DNA of 34,559 nucleotides from Sphingobacteriaceae bacterium (GCA_903644075.1 CAHJXH010000016.1:1-34559); one strand, 5' to 3'; positions 25,255 to 33,782 are shown, counted from the first letter of the stretch. Numbers and translations are program-made. The notes: a model not told the origin generated them from the letters alone.

Positions 25255-25288
25255 CGCCTCTCCGCCTATCGGCGGAAGGCAGGGAGGT
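25255..25288 (+). repeat. CTCCGCC/GGCGGA palindromic repeat, copy 2, supplying the argF' ribosome binding site
   Basis: TCCGCC-TATC-GGCGGA forms the stem, and the G-rich tail reads GGGAGG (25282-25287). That tail is a near-perfect Shine-Dalgarno 5 bp before the argF' ATG, unusual in a phylum that rarely uses one. Confidence 0.7.
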
Positions 25289-25292
25289 GTTT

Positions 25293-26240
25293 ATGAAACT
25301 TTTTTCTTCTGTAAACGACGTAACCAATATCAATGAGCTTGTGGCCGAAGGCTTAAAGCTTAAACAAAGTCCGTACGCATTTCAGGATCTGGGTAAAAAC
25401 AAAACCATCGGTTTGGTTTTCCTGAACCCAAGCTTGCGTACACGCCTAAGCACACAAAAAGCGGCCTTAAACTTAGGCATGAATGTGATTGTGCTTAACA
25501 TGGACAAAGAAGGCTGGGCTTTAGAACTGCAAGACGGTGCCATTATGAATGGCGGCACAGTTGAGCACATTAAAGAAGCAGCTGCTGTAATGGGCCAATA
25601 TGCCGATATTATTGGTATCCGTTCCTTCCCTGGATTAAAAGACCGCGACGAGGATTACAGCGAATCTATCTTCAACAAGTTTGTTAAATATTGTGGCGTT
25701 CCTGTTGTGAGTTTAGAATCAGCTACCCGCCACCCGCTGCAAAGTTTGGCCGATTTAATTACCATTGAAGAATTAAAAACCAAGCCTCGCCCTAAAGTGG
25801 TTTTAACCTGGGCTCCGCACGTTAAGGCGTTGCCTCAGGCGGTGCCAAACTCATTTGCCGAGTGGATGTGCAGGGCTGATGTTGATTTCGTTATCACCCA
25901 TCCTAAAGGTTATGAGTTGAATACCGATTTCACTAATGGTGCAACTATTACAGATAATCAGGATGAAGCTTTAAAGGATGCAGACTTTATCTACGTAAAA
26001 AACTGGTCGGCTTACGAGCCATACGGACAGGTTTTACCGGGTAATGAAGACTGGATGCTTACCTTAGATAAACTGAAACCCACTAACGATGCCAAAGTAA
26101 TGCACTGCCTGCCCGTTAGGCGTAATGTGGAACTAAGCGACGAGGTTTTAGACAGCGACAGTTCTGTTGTGATCCACGAAGCTGGCAACCGTGTATGGGC
26201 TGCGCAAGCCGTGCTAAAAGAAATGCTGCAAAGTTTATAA
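25293..26240 (+). CDS. argF': N-acetyl/N-succinylornithine carbamoyltransferase (ArgF' type)
   Basis: It carbamoylates an acylated ornithine, which replaces the usual ArgF step in Bacteroidota and Xanthomonas. The ATG at 25293 (MKLFSSVNDVTN) is preferred over the upstream GTG because of its Shine-Dalgarno. Carbamoyl-phosphate binding is marked by FLNPSLRTR (43-51, in place of the usual S-T-R-T-R), then RHPLQSLADL and HCLPVRRNVEL. The length, 315 residues, is normal. From memory, B. fragilis enzyme has Pro90 (succinyl) and the Xanthomonas enzyme Glu92 (acetyl) at the specificity position; my hand alignment puts Val90 there, so the acyl group cannot be read with confidence. PaiB-like gene follows by 3 bp. 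Confidence 0.92.
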   Translation: MKLFSSVNDVTNINELVAEGLKLKQSPYAFQDLGKNKTIGLVFLNPSLRTRLSTQKAALNLGMNVIVLNMDKEGWALELQDGAIMNGGTVEHIKEAAAVMGQYADIIGIRSFPGLKDRDEDYSESIFNKFVKYCGVPVVSLESATRHPLQSLADLITIEELKTKPRPKVVLTWAPHVKALPQAVPNSFAEWMCRADVDFVITHPKGYELNTDFTNGATITDNQDEALKDADFIYVKNWSAYEPYGQVLPGNEDWMLTLDKLKPTNDAKVMHCLPVRRNVELSDEVLDSDSSVVIHEAGNRVWAAQAVLKEMLQSL

Positions 26241-26243
26241 ACG

Positions 26244-26867
26244 ATGTATATACCAAACAATTTTCGGATCAGCGACCAGCAGGAAGCAATTGATTTTATC
26301 AAACGCTACAGCTTTGGTACGCTGGTTACTACCGAAAATGGTTTGCCTATAGCTACACATGTTCCTTTTACCATAAAGCAACGCGATGAGCAACTGATAC
26401 TCAATTCGCATATCGCGTTAGCTAATCCTCAGTCTAAAACTTTATTAAACGAACGGGTTCTGGTAATCTTTACAGAGCCGCATGCCTACATCTCTCCCAT
26501 CCATTACGAGAAAGAACTAAGCGTACCCACATGGAACTACCTGGCTGTACATGCTTACGGAAAAGTTGAGTTAATTGAGGACGAGCAGGCCAAACTGGTA
26601 ATGCTCGAAGAGATGATCCGCTTTTATAACGATACTGTTTATCTTGAGCAATGGGCTAAACTCCCACTGGATTTCAAAACTAAAATGGCAAAAGGTATCA
26701 CCGCTTTTGATATTGTGGTTGATGACTTGCAAGGCAAAAAGAAATTGAGCCAAAACAAGACTACAGCCGAAAAACAAGGCATCATCAATGCCTTCAATAA
26801 AAGACATGATGCGAATGAGCAGCAAATTGCAGCTTACATGACAAAAGAACAGCCGTCAGGAAATTAA
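26244..26867 (+). CDS. PaiB-like FMN-binding split-barrel protein
   Basis: The 207-residue cytoplasmic protein starts MYIPNNFRISDQ, followed by FGTLVTTENGLPIATHVPF and a SVPTWNYLAVHAYGKVE segment, all typical of the PaiB family. Members bind FMN; the Bacillus protein was described as a negative regulator of sporulation and protease genes, but many act as flavin-dependent enzymes. It begins 3 bp after argF', so it belongs to the arginine transcript, though a link to arginine is unknown. Its 3' end overlaps the convergent antiporter gene by 12 bp. Confidence 0.85.
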   Translation: MYIPNNFRISDQQEAIDFIKRYSFGTLVTTENGLPIATHVPFTIKQRDEQLILNSHIALANPQSKTLLNERVLVIFTEPHAYISPIHYEKELSVPTWNYLAVHAYGKVELIEDEQAKLVMLEEMIRFYNDTVYLEQWAKLPLDFKTKMAKGITAFDIVVDDLQGKKKLSQNKTTAEKQGIINAFNKRHDANEQQIAAYMTKEQPSGN

Positions 26868-28112
26868 TTCGTCTTCTTTCTTATAGCTCCTGCCAATCAA
26901 CTTATTTAGCGATAAGCCTTGTACAATTACAGAAAACAGCACAATAAAATAGCTACCTGCAAGAACTATAAAACGATACTTGTTATGTGGCAACGATAAG
27001 GCCAATGCGATCGAGATGCCGCCGCGCAAACCGGCCCAGGTTAAAACATTTACATCTGCATATTTGATATTGAGCGATTGCCTTAAAAAAGTAAGCGGCA
27101 AAGCAATGCTGATCCACCGGGCAACCAAAATTAATACAATGGATACAGAACCGGTGATCCAGTAATTATTGAGGAATGGTAGCTCAATAATCTGTAGACC
27201 TATCATTACAAATAATATGGTGTTCAGGATCTCATCAATCAGTTTCCAGAACCGTTCGAGCGACTGGTGTGAGGTTTCTTTATTACTGATATTTATCGAC
27301 CTGATTCCTAAGATAATACCTGCTGAAACCACCGCCAAAGGCACAGATAAATGCCAATAAGTAGCCATCAGCGATAAACCCATCACCAAAGCAAGCGATA
27401 ACAGCACAATAGTCTGAAAATCGGTAATTGATTTCATTAACCGGTAAGCTATATAGCCGCAAAACAGACCGAGGCCTATCCCTCCAAATACTTCCCGGCA
27501 AAACAATATGGAAGTTTGCATGATGTCGATTTTGGTAGTATTGGTTTCGATGATTTCCAATATGGTGATAAACAGCACCAGCCCTACGCCATCATTAAAC
27601 AAAGATTCGCCCGTAATAATGGTTCCGAGATGTGAAGGAAGTTTAGATTTACCAATAATCGCCGATACTGCAACCGGATCTGTAGGCGACACCACAGCGC
27701 CAAACAAAAAGCAATAAATAAGCGGCACTTTAATATCAAAAACGCGCATGCCGTAATAAAATAGAAAGCCAAAAGCCGCGGTTGATAATATTACACTGAT
27801 AGTGCTTAACAATAATACAGGGCGCATTTCTCGCTTCAGCTTATTTGTATCAATATTAAATGAACCTGCAAAAAGCAGGAAGCCGAGCATAATATTCAAC
27901 ACTGCTTCAGAGAAGTCGATATTCTTGGCAAGCGCTGTAAGGTATTTTTGAAAAGATGGATTTATGCGATCAAGTATAATGATCAAAATGGAGACAATAG
28001 TACCAATAGTCATAATACCTATGGTAACCGGAAGCTTAATAAAGCGGGCATTAATGTATGAGTATCCCGCGCTTACAATTACCAATAAGGCTATAATCAC
28101 AAATAAATTCAT
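26856..28112 (-). CDS. CPA1-family Na+(or K+)/H+ antiporter
   Basis: The 418-residue integral membrane protein has about twelve hydrophobic helices. The CPA1 signature is complete: VVSPTDPVAVSAII with the transport Asp, and ITGESLFNDGVGLVLF with the N-D pair. A late helix carries TWAGLRGGISIALALSLP, another family mark. It lacks a long cytoplasmic tail. It moves cations against protons across the inner membrane. It follows the NADH dehydrogenase gene by 57 bp on the same strand, so both may share a transcript linked to ion and redox balance. Confidence 0.92.
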   Translation of the reverse strand: MNLFVIIALLVIVSAGYSYINARFIKLPVTIGIMTIGTIVSILIIILDRINPSFQKYLTALAKNIDFSEAVLNIMLGFLLFAGSFNIDTNKLKREMRPVLLLSTISVILSTAAFGFLFYYGMRVFDIKVPLIYCFLFGAVVSPTDPVAVSAIIGKSKLPSHLGTIITGESLFNDGVGLVLFITILEIIETNTTKIDIMQTSILFCREVFGGIGLGLFCGYIAYRLMKSITDFQTIVLLSLALVMGLSLMATYWHLSVPLAVVSAGIILGIRSINISNKETSHQSLERFWKLIDEILNTILFVMIGLQIIELPFLNNYWITGSVSIVLILVARWISIALPLTFLRQSLNIKYADVNVLTWAGLRGGISIALALSLPHNKYRFIVLAGSYFIVLFSVIVQGLSLNKLIGRSYKKEDELIS

Positions 28113-28169
28113 CCTTTAATTTTAAGTGATACGCTGTAGTTTAACCTGTGATTATAAACCCCGGATTTT

Positions 28170-29474
28170 TTATTTAGAAATTGGATCAACCATCATAGTT
28201 TTATTATCAAAGAACCTTACGATTAAACGGTTGTCACTATTTTTAGTGAAATAGTTAATGGCCCAGCTAAAAAACACGATCAGCTTATTGCTAAAACCTG
28301 CCAGTGAAATAATATGTACAATAACCCAAAGCACCCAGGCAACAAAACCCTGAAACTTCACTTTACCTAAGTCGGCCACGGCCTGGTTACGGCCAACGGT
28401 TGCCAATGTACCTCTATCGGCATATTTAAATGCTTGTGTTGGCTTGCCATTAATCAGGTTCATTAGGTTCTTCGCTAGAGTTTTACCCTGTTGTATAGCT
28501 ACCTGGGCAACACCCGGGTGGCCATTCGGTGTTTCGGCAGTGGTTACCAGCGCTACATCACCAATGGCAAAAACATTCTGGAATCCTTTAAGGCGGTTAA
28601 TCTCATCGGTTTGGATACGCTGTCCACGAGCAATAATTTCGGCAGGAATGCCGCCCGGCACTTCGCCCTTTACGCCTGCAGCCCAGAATACGTTGCGGGT
28701 TTTAATTTTCACGCCATTGTCAATGCTTACGCAATCGCCGTCGTAGTGTTGTACGTGTACATTATTGTATATGATTACGCCTTTCTCTGTCAGATACTTT
28801 TTTGCTTTGGCTGATGCCTGTGGCGACATAGCGCCCAGCAGTTCAGGCTTTCCTTCGGCAACATAAACACGCATTTTATCAGGAGTTAGTTGCGGGTAAT
28901 CTGCCGTAAGCATGTGTAAACGCATCTCTGCCAATGCTCCGGCCAACTCCACTCCTGTTGCACCACCGCCTACTACCACAAAAGTAAGCAGCGCTTTACA
29001 TTCTTCCGGATCACTGGTAACCAATGATTTCTCCAAATTCTGTAATATCAAACTGCGAATGTTAAGTGCTTCCGGGATATTCTTCATCGGCATGCTGAAA
29101 TGCTCTACCTCGTTGTTACCAAAAAAGTTGGTATTTGCACCGGTTGCAAGCACGAGGTAATCGTATTTAATATCACCAATATCGGCTGTAATGGTATTTT
29201 TTTCTGCGTTAACCTTTTGAACTTCTGCCAAATGGAAAGTAAAATTCTTCTGATTATGAAACATCCTTCGGATAGGGAAACCAATTGAATCGCCATCTAT
29301 CGCCCCCATTGCAACCTGATATAATAAAGGCTGAAATGTGTGATAATTATGCTTGTCCAGCATGATAACCTCTACGGGTTTACCTTTTAATCTTTTAGCA
29401 ACCTGGATGCCGCCAAACCCGCCGCCAACAATTACAATTCTCGGTAGCCCGGGTGTGGTTTCTGATAAATTCAT
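28170..29474 (-). CDS. ndh: Type II NADH dehydrogenase (NDH-2-like)
   Basis: The 434-residue flavoprotein transfers electrons from NADH to quinone without pumping protons. It has an FAD-binding motif IVIVGGGFGGIQVAK (13-27), YDYLVLATGANTNFFG, a second dinucleotide motif VVVGGGATGVELAGALAEM for NADH, and the late FAD-binding FAIGDVA. A hydrophobic C-terminal segment (FVAWVLWVIVHIISLAG) is a membrane anchor as in other NDH-2 enzymes. It is the first gene of the minus-strand pair with the antiporter. The symbol is by family resemblance. Confidence 0.88.
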   Translation of the reverse strand: MNLSETTPGLPRIVIVGGGFGGIQVAKRLKGKPVEVIMLDKHNYHTFQPLLYQVAMGAIDGDSIGFPIRRMFHNQKNFTFHLAEVQKVNAEKNTITADIGDIKYDYLVLATGANTNFFGNNEVEHFSMPMKNIPEALNIRSLILQNLEKSLVTSDPEECKALLTFVVVGGGATGVELAGALAEMRLHMLTADYPQLTPDKMRVYVAEGKPELLGAMSPQASAKAKKYLTEKGVIIYNNVHVQHYDGDCVSIDNGVKIKTRNVFWAAGVKGEVPGGIPAEIIARGQRIQTDEINRLKGFQNVFAIGDVALVTTAETPNGHPGVAQVAIQQGKTLAKNLMNLINGKPTQAFKYADRGTLATVGRNQAVADLGKVKFQGFVAWVLWVIVHIISLAGFSNKLIVFFSWAINYFTKNSDNRLIVRFFDNKTMMVDPISK

Positions 29475-29529
29475 ATAGTTAGTATACAGCTATTTTAAAA
29501 ATTGATTGACACAGTTTTAACCCCTGTAC

Positions 29530-29537
29530 CAAACTTA
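29530..29537 (-). promoter_or_regulatory. Candidate -7 element for the ndh-antiporter unit
   Basis: The minus strand reads TAAGTTTG, an exact TAnnTTTG match 56 bp before the ndh start. A TTG lies 14 bp upstream, closer than usual. Confidence 0.35.
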
Positions 29538-29601
29538 TGTTTCATAAAAACCAATTTTATGAAATTGATTATGCATAATTAGTATTTTAGTCGCGATTTA
29601 A

Positions 29602-30567
29602 ATGCAAATGAAAAACATTTACTTATTACTGACAGGACTACTATTAACCCTGACCACTTTAGCCCAGCAAAAACCGGTTGACAGCTGGACTGATGGTAAA
29701 TACGTAACCGTAAATGGTGCCAAGCTTTGGGTAGTTACCGTTGGTGAGGGCGACCCAATTATATTTATTGCAGGCGGCCCTGGTGGTGCACATGTGGGTT
29801 TAAGGAGTTTTGATGCACTGGCAGAAAATCATCACCAGTTAATTTACTTCGATGCGTTTGGTCGTGGTAAATCTGATACTGCCAAAGTAGTAAGTGAATA
29901 TACCTTAGAACGTGATATAGATGATATTGAAGGTTTACGCCAGGCACTTCATTTAGATAAGATCACGGTACTCGGTCATTCTTATGGTGGCGTTGTTGCC
30001 CAGGGTTATGCTATTAAATACCCGGCACACTTAAGCCATTTAATTTTGGCCAATACCTTTCACAGCTTTGTGATGTGGCAGGAGAACGACGATAACTCTA
30101 ATCGTGAAATTAAAACCAATTACCCTGAAGTTTGGAAAGAGCTGAGCGAATTGCGTGAGCAGGGCGCTATATCAAGTGATGCTAAACATCAGGACGTATA
30201 TGGACGAGTTCCTTATGGTTTCCTGTATGCCTACAATCCTTCTAAATTCGAAGGTCGTAGCAAAAAAGCATATCCTAACGCCATGAACAGCAAACTTTAC
30301 TACCAGATGGTGGGTAAAGATGGCGACTTTATTGTAGGCAGTGACATAGGTACATTTGATTATCGCAAGCAATTAAAAGATTTGAAAATGCCTGTACTTA
30401 TCATCGGTGGCCGTTACGATCGCGTGGCTGTGCCCTGGATGATGGTAAAATATAAAGAATACTGCCCACAAGCACAATTTGTGATGTTCGAAAAATCGGG
30501 GCATAATCCACAAGTGGAAGAACCTGAAAAAGAGTTCCCTGTAATTAATTCATTCTTAGCTAAATAA
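29602..30567 (+). CDS. Secreted alpha/beta hydrolase, proline iminopeptidase-like
   Basis: The 321-residue protein has a signal peptide (about 1-22, ends TLAQ). The alpha/beta hydrolase core shows the oxyanion segment IAGGPGGAHVGL, YFDAFGRGKSD, the nucleophile elbow GHSYGG (Ser), and late Asp and His candidates (GGRYDRV and SGHNPQVEEP). GGPGG with a short cap fits proline iminopeptidase-like enzymes, but the substrate is not certain. Its stop overlaps the argB start by one base (TAATG), so the two are translationally coupled, which is odd for an exported hydrolase and an arginine gene. Confidence 0.85.
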   Translation: MQMKNIYLLLTGLLLTLTTLAQQKPVDSWTDGKYVTVNGAKLWVVTVGEGDPIIFIAGGPGGAHVGLRSFDALAENHHQLIYFDAFGRGKSDTAKVVSEYTLERDIDDIEGLRQALHLDKITVLGHSYGGVVAQGYAIKYPAHLSHLILANTFHSFVMWQENDDNSNREIKTNYPEVWKELSELREQGAISSDAKHQDVYGRVPYGFLYAYNPSKFEGRSKKAYPNAMNSKLYYQMVGKDGDFIVGSDIGTFDYRKQLKDLKMPVLIIGGRYDRVAVPWMMVKYKEYCPQAQFVMFEKSGHNPQVEEPEKEFPVINSFLAK

Positions 30568-31397
30568 TGAGTACTAAACATAAAGATATTGTTCCATCTA
30601 CTGGAAATGATTCATTACATGTCATCAAAATTGGTGGCAACGTGATAGATAATTCTGAAAATTTATACCATTTTCTAAAAGACTTCACGGCACTCAAAGG
30701 CCATAAGATATTGGTACATGGCGGTGGTAAAGTGGCCACACAACTGGCAGATACCTTGGGTATTGAATCAAAACTGGTTGATGGCCGCCGTATTACAGAT
30801 ATTGAAACCCTGCGTGTAGTAACCATGGTTTATGGTGGCCTGATTAATAAAAACATTGTGGCTCAGCTGCAACGGTTCGGTACCAATGCTATTGGTTTAA
30901 CCGGTGCCGATGGTAATTTCATCCGTGCAGTAAAACGCCCGGTAAAAACGATTGATTATGGTTTTGTAGGAGACCTGAATGATAAATCGGTAGACGCCGC
31001 AGCCATCAGCCGTTTAATGGAAGCCGGCTTCACTCCCGTGTTTTCAGCCTTAACCCACGATGGTGAAGGCCAAATGCTGAATACAAATGCAGATACCATT
31101 GCCTCTGCCCTCGCAGTTGCTTTATCTAAGCATTACGAAACTACGCTGATTTACTGCTTCGAGAAAAAAGGCGTGCTGCATGATGTTAATGATGAGGATT
31201 CATTGATCCGCGAAATTGATCCGGTACGTTACGAAGAATTAAAGAAGGATCAGATCATCCACAGCGGCATGCTGCCCAAGCTGGATAATGCATTCACGGC
31301 AATATCATGTGGTGTAAAGGCAGTAATTATTGGTAAGGCCGATGAATTAGGTACCTTGCAAAAGAATGAGCCATTTGGCACACGTTTAAGCAAATAA
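30567..31397 (+). CDS. argB: Acetylglutamate (acylglutamate) kinase
   Basis: It phosphorylates acylglutamate, the second step of the pathway. The N-terminal IKIGGNVID and HGGGK motifs, LVDGRRITD, NTNADTIASALA and the later GGMLPK-like HSGMLPKLDNA are as in the family. The length is 276 residues, with a 16-residue N-terminal extension. It lies about 4.3 kb after argF', separated from the first arginine unit by the convergent antiporter and ndh genes and by the hydrolase. proC follows by 1 bp. Confidence 0.95.
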   Translation: MSTKHKDIVPSTGNDSLHVIKIGGNVIDNSENLYHFLKDFTALKGHKILVHGGGKVATQLADTLGIESKLVDGRRITDIETLRVVTMVYGGLINKNIVAQLQRFGTNAIGLTGADGNFIRAVKRPVKTIDYGFVGDLNDKSVDAAAISRLMEAGFTPVFSALTHDGEGQMLNTNADTIASALAVALSKHYETTLIYCFEKKGVLHDVNDEDSLIREIDPVRYEELKKDQIIHSGMLPKLDNAFTAISCGVKAVIIGKADELGTLQKNEPFGTRLSK

Positions 31398-31398
31398 C

Positions 31399-32211
31399 AT
31401 GGATACAAAACATATAACCGTTTTAGGCAGCGGTAACATTGGCCTGTCCTTAGCTAAAGGTCTTGTAAAAGCCGAAATATTTAAGCCGGCAGATATTACG
31501 CTTACACGCCGTAATGCAACTGCCTTACAACCTTATGCAGAATTGGGTTACAACACCACAGCCAACAATGCCGAGGCTGTAGCTAAAGCTGATATTGTAG
31601 TACTGGCTGTATTGCCACAGCAACTCAATAAGTTATTGGATGAGATTAAGCCGTCGCTTGATCCAAAGAAACACTTATTAATTTCGGTAATTTCAGGTGT
31701 AAACTGCCAGGATGTATGCAATCATTTAGGTTTTGATATTGAAGTGGTACGTGCCATGCCGAATACGGCTATTGCTATCGGCCAGTCTATGACTTGTTTG
31801 GCTACCAGCAATGCATCAGCAGAAAACCTTAACCTGGTTAAATCAATGTTTGATACCGTTGGTGTAAGCATCCAGATCAACGAAGAACTCATGACTTCAG
31901 CTACAGCGCTTTGTGCCTGTGGTATAGCCTTTTTTCTGCGTTCTATCCGCGCAGCATCACAAGGCGGTACCGAAATTGGTTTCCATGCGCATGATGCCCT
32001 CAAAATGGCTGCCCAGACGGCAAAGGGAGCTGCCGATTTACTATTACAACTATCATCACACCCGGAGCAAGAGATTGATAAAGTTACCTCACCTAAAGGC
32101 TGCACCATTGCCGGCCTTAATGAGATGGAGCACAACGGTTTCAGCTCTGCCATGATTAAGGGTATAAAAATGTCGGCAGAGAAGGCCGGGGTATTATATA
32201 AGAACGACTAA
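31399..32211 (+). CDS. proC: Pyrroline-5-carboxylate reductase
   Basis: It makes proline from pyrroline-5-carboxylate with NAD(P)H. The Rossmann motif TVLGSGNIGLSLAKGL (8-23), VLAVLPQQ, ISVISGV, RAMPNTAIAIGQSMT and the C-terminal TSPKGCTIAGLNEME signature are all present. The length, 270 residues, is normal. It starts 1 bp after argB, so proline and arginine genes share a transcript; both draw on glutamate. A second heptad repeat element follows before the aspartokinase gene. Confidence 0.95.
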   Translation: MDTKHITVLGSGNIGLSLAKGLVKAEIFKPADITLTRRNATALQPYAELGYNTTANNAEAVAKADIVVLAVLPQQLNKLLDEIKPSLDPKKHLLISVISGVNCQDVCNHLGFDIEVVRAMPNTAIAIGQSMTCLATSNASAENLNLVKSMFDTVGVSIQINEELMTSATALCACGIAFFLRSIRAASQGGTEIGFHAHDALKMAAQTAKGAADLLLQLSSHPEQEIDKVTSPKGCTIAGLNEMEHNGFSSAMIKGIKMSAEKAGVLYKND

Positions 32212-32215
32212 TCGG

Positions 32216-32297
32216 TTGTCTGTTGTGAGTTGTCTGTTGTCAGTAAGCCTCGCAACAGGGGCCAAAACTCATAACTGAAAACTCATAACTCACAACT
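32216..32297. repeat. Inverted heptad-repeat element, second family (TTGTCTG/GAGTTAT type)
   Basis: The left side is a run of 7-nt units (TTGTCTG, TTGTGAG, TTGTCTG, TTGTCAG). The right side repeats AAAACTCATAACT twice (32264-32276, 32278-32290). The arms 32222-32244 and 32274-32296 match in inverted orientation at 19 of 23 positions around a 29-nt core. It fills the proC-aspartokinase gap. Confidence 0.65.
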
Positions 32298-32302
32298 AAA
32301 TA

Positions 32303-33679
32303 ATGTTAACTGTAGAAAAAATTGGGGGCACCTCGATGACTGCCCTTCAAGATGTACTCAACAACATCATCTTGTTTAACCGCAAAGACGAGCAGCTTTA
32401 CAACCGCATCTTTGTAGTATCTGCCTTCTCGGGCGTAACCAACTTACTGTTAGAAGATAAAAAGACCGGAAAGCCCGGCGTTTACCATAAGCTGGCTAAC
32501 TTTCAGGACTACCACCAGCCGCTTAAAAAGCTGATTGCCCGTTTAAAGGAGATCAATAAGAGCTATGCAAGCCTTGGTTTAAATGTTTCTATAGCTGACG
32601 AATACATCGAATATCATGTTAAAAAAGCAGCCGGGTATTTAGATAATCTATCAAATATCCTGGCTTCGGGATATGTAAATAAAGAAGGTATTTTGCTGGC
32701 TGCACGCGAGATATTGGCATCTATCGGCGAAAGTCATTCGGCTTATGTATTTACCAATATCTTACAAAGCAGAGGCATAAACGCCACCTTGGTTGACCTG
32801 AGCGGTTTTGATGATCATCACTCTTACACTATCGATCAGCGGATTAAGAAAACGATGAAAGATATCGACTTCAAGAAAACCATCTGCATTGTAACCGGCT
32901 ATGCTAAAGGTACTGAGGGTATTATGCGCGAGTTCGATCGTGGGTATTCGGAAGTTACTTTCAGTAAAATTGCCGTTGCTGTAAAGCCCGAAGAAGCGAT
33001 TATTCACAAAGAATATCACTTATGTACGGCTGATCCGGTTTTGGTTGGGGTTGACAACTGCTCTCCTATCGGTTTTACCAATTATGATGTGGCCGACCAG
33101 TTGGCTGATATAGGCATGGAAGCTATCCACCCTAAGGCTTCGAAACCTTTAGAGATTCATGGCATTAATCTGCGCATCAAAAATACGTTCGAGCCTGAGC
33201 ATCCGGGCACATTGATCACGCAGGATTTTGTATCGCCGCATAAACGCGTGGAGGTAATCAGCGGTACCAAAAAGGTAATGATGATTGATGTTTACGACCC
33301 ATTGATGGTTGGTAACGTTGGCTCGGATTTACAGATTATGCAGCTGTTTTACAAACATGGTGTAAGCTATAGCTTTAAGGCAACCAGCGCCAATAGTATC
33401 TCAATCGTGATCTGGGAAAAAGATTTCAGCAAGAAACTGATCCAGGAACTGGAAGATGAGTTTGAGAAAGTAACCGTAGAACACATGGCTATGGTTTGCT
33501 TGATTGGTTCTAATATGGATCAGCCTGGGTTGCTGGCTAAATCTGCGACGGCATTCGCGGAAAATGGCATCAACATTAAAAGCTGTGGCTTTGCCCTACG
33601 CAAAGTAAACATCCAGTTTTTAGTAGCCAGAGAAGATTTTGATAAATCTATTTTGGCGCTGAATAAAGCAATGGCTTGA
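32303..33679 (+). CDS. Aspartokinase, ectoine-type (Ask_Ect-like)
   Basis: The 458-residue enzyme phosphorylates aspartate, opening lysine, threonine, methionine and ectoine synthesis. Its start is VEKIGGTSMTALQDVL rather than the usual KFGGTSV, and FVVSAFSGVTNLLLE with KKTGKPGVY follows; I recall this form from Ask_Ect enzymes of ectoine clusters. SEVTFSKIA and AIHPKASKPLEI are the later catalytic segments. Two ACT-like regulatory domains lie at about 310-458 (KVMMIDVYDP and MVCLIGSNMDQPGLLAK). No ectABC genes are in the window. It is separated from proC by a repeat element and may have its own promoter or share the transcript. Confidence 0.85.
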   Translation: MLTVEKIGGTSMTALQDVLNNIILFNRKDEQLYNRIFVVSAFSGVTNLLLEDKKTGKPGVYHKLANFQDYHQPLKKLIARLKEINKSYASLGLNVSIADEYIEYHVKKAAGYLDNLSNILASGYVNKEGILLAAREILASIGESHSAYVFTNILQSRGINATLVDLSGFDDHHSYTIDQRIKKTMKDIDFKKTICIVTGYAKGTEGIMREFDRGYSEVTFSKIAVAVKPEEAIIHKEYHLCTADPVLVGVDNCSPIGFTNYDVADQLADIGMEAIHPKASKPLEIHGINLRIKNTFEPEHPGTLITQDFVSPHKRVEVISGTKKVMMIDVYDPLMVGNVGSDLQIMQLFYKHGVSYSFKATSANSISIVIWEKDFSKKLIQELEDEFEKVTVEHMAMVCLIGSNMDQPGLLAKSATAFAENGINIKSCGFALRKVNIQFLVAREDFDKSILALNKAMA

Positions 33680-33683
33680 GTTT

Positions 33684-33745
33684 AGGAAAAAGGTGAAAGG
33701 TAAAAGTAGAAACACCTTTCGCCTTTTTCCTTTAACCTTTACCCC
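33684..33745. repeat. Heptad inverted repeat without an S23 gene (same family as the argC-argD cassette); terminator-like
   Basis: GGAAAAAGGTGAAAGGT (33685-33701) pairs with 33714-33730 with one G-U wobble, and an extra A-T makes 18 bp; the loop is 12 nt. Both sides are 7-nt units of the AGG-N-N-A-A kind seen at 23678-24104. It begins 4 bp after the aspartokinase stop and may act as its terminator. Confidence 0.7.
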
Positions 33746-33782
33746 ACTCCCTTAATGTAACTTTTTAATCACTTACCATCAT

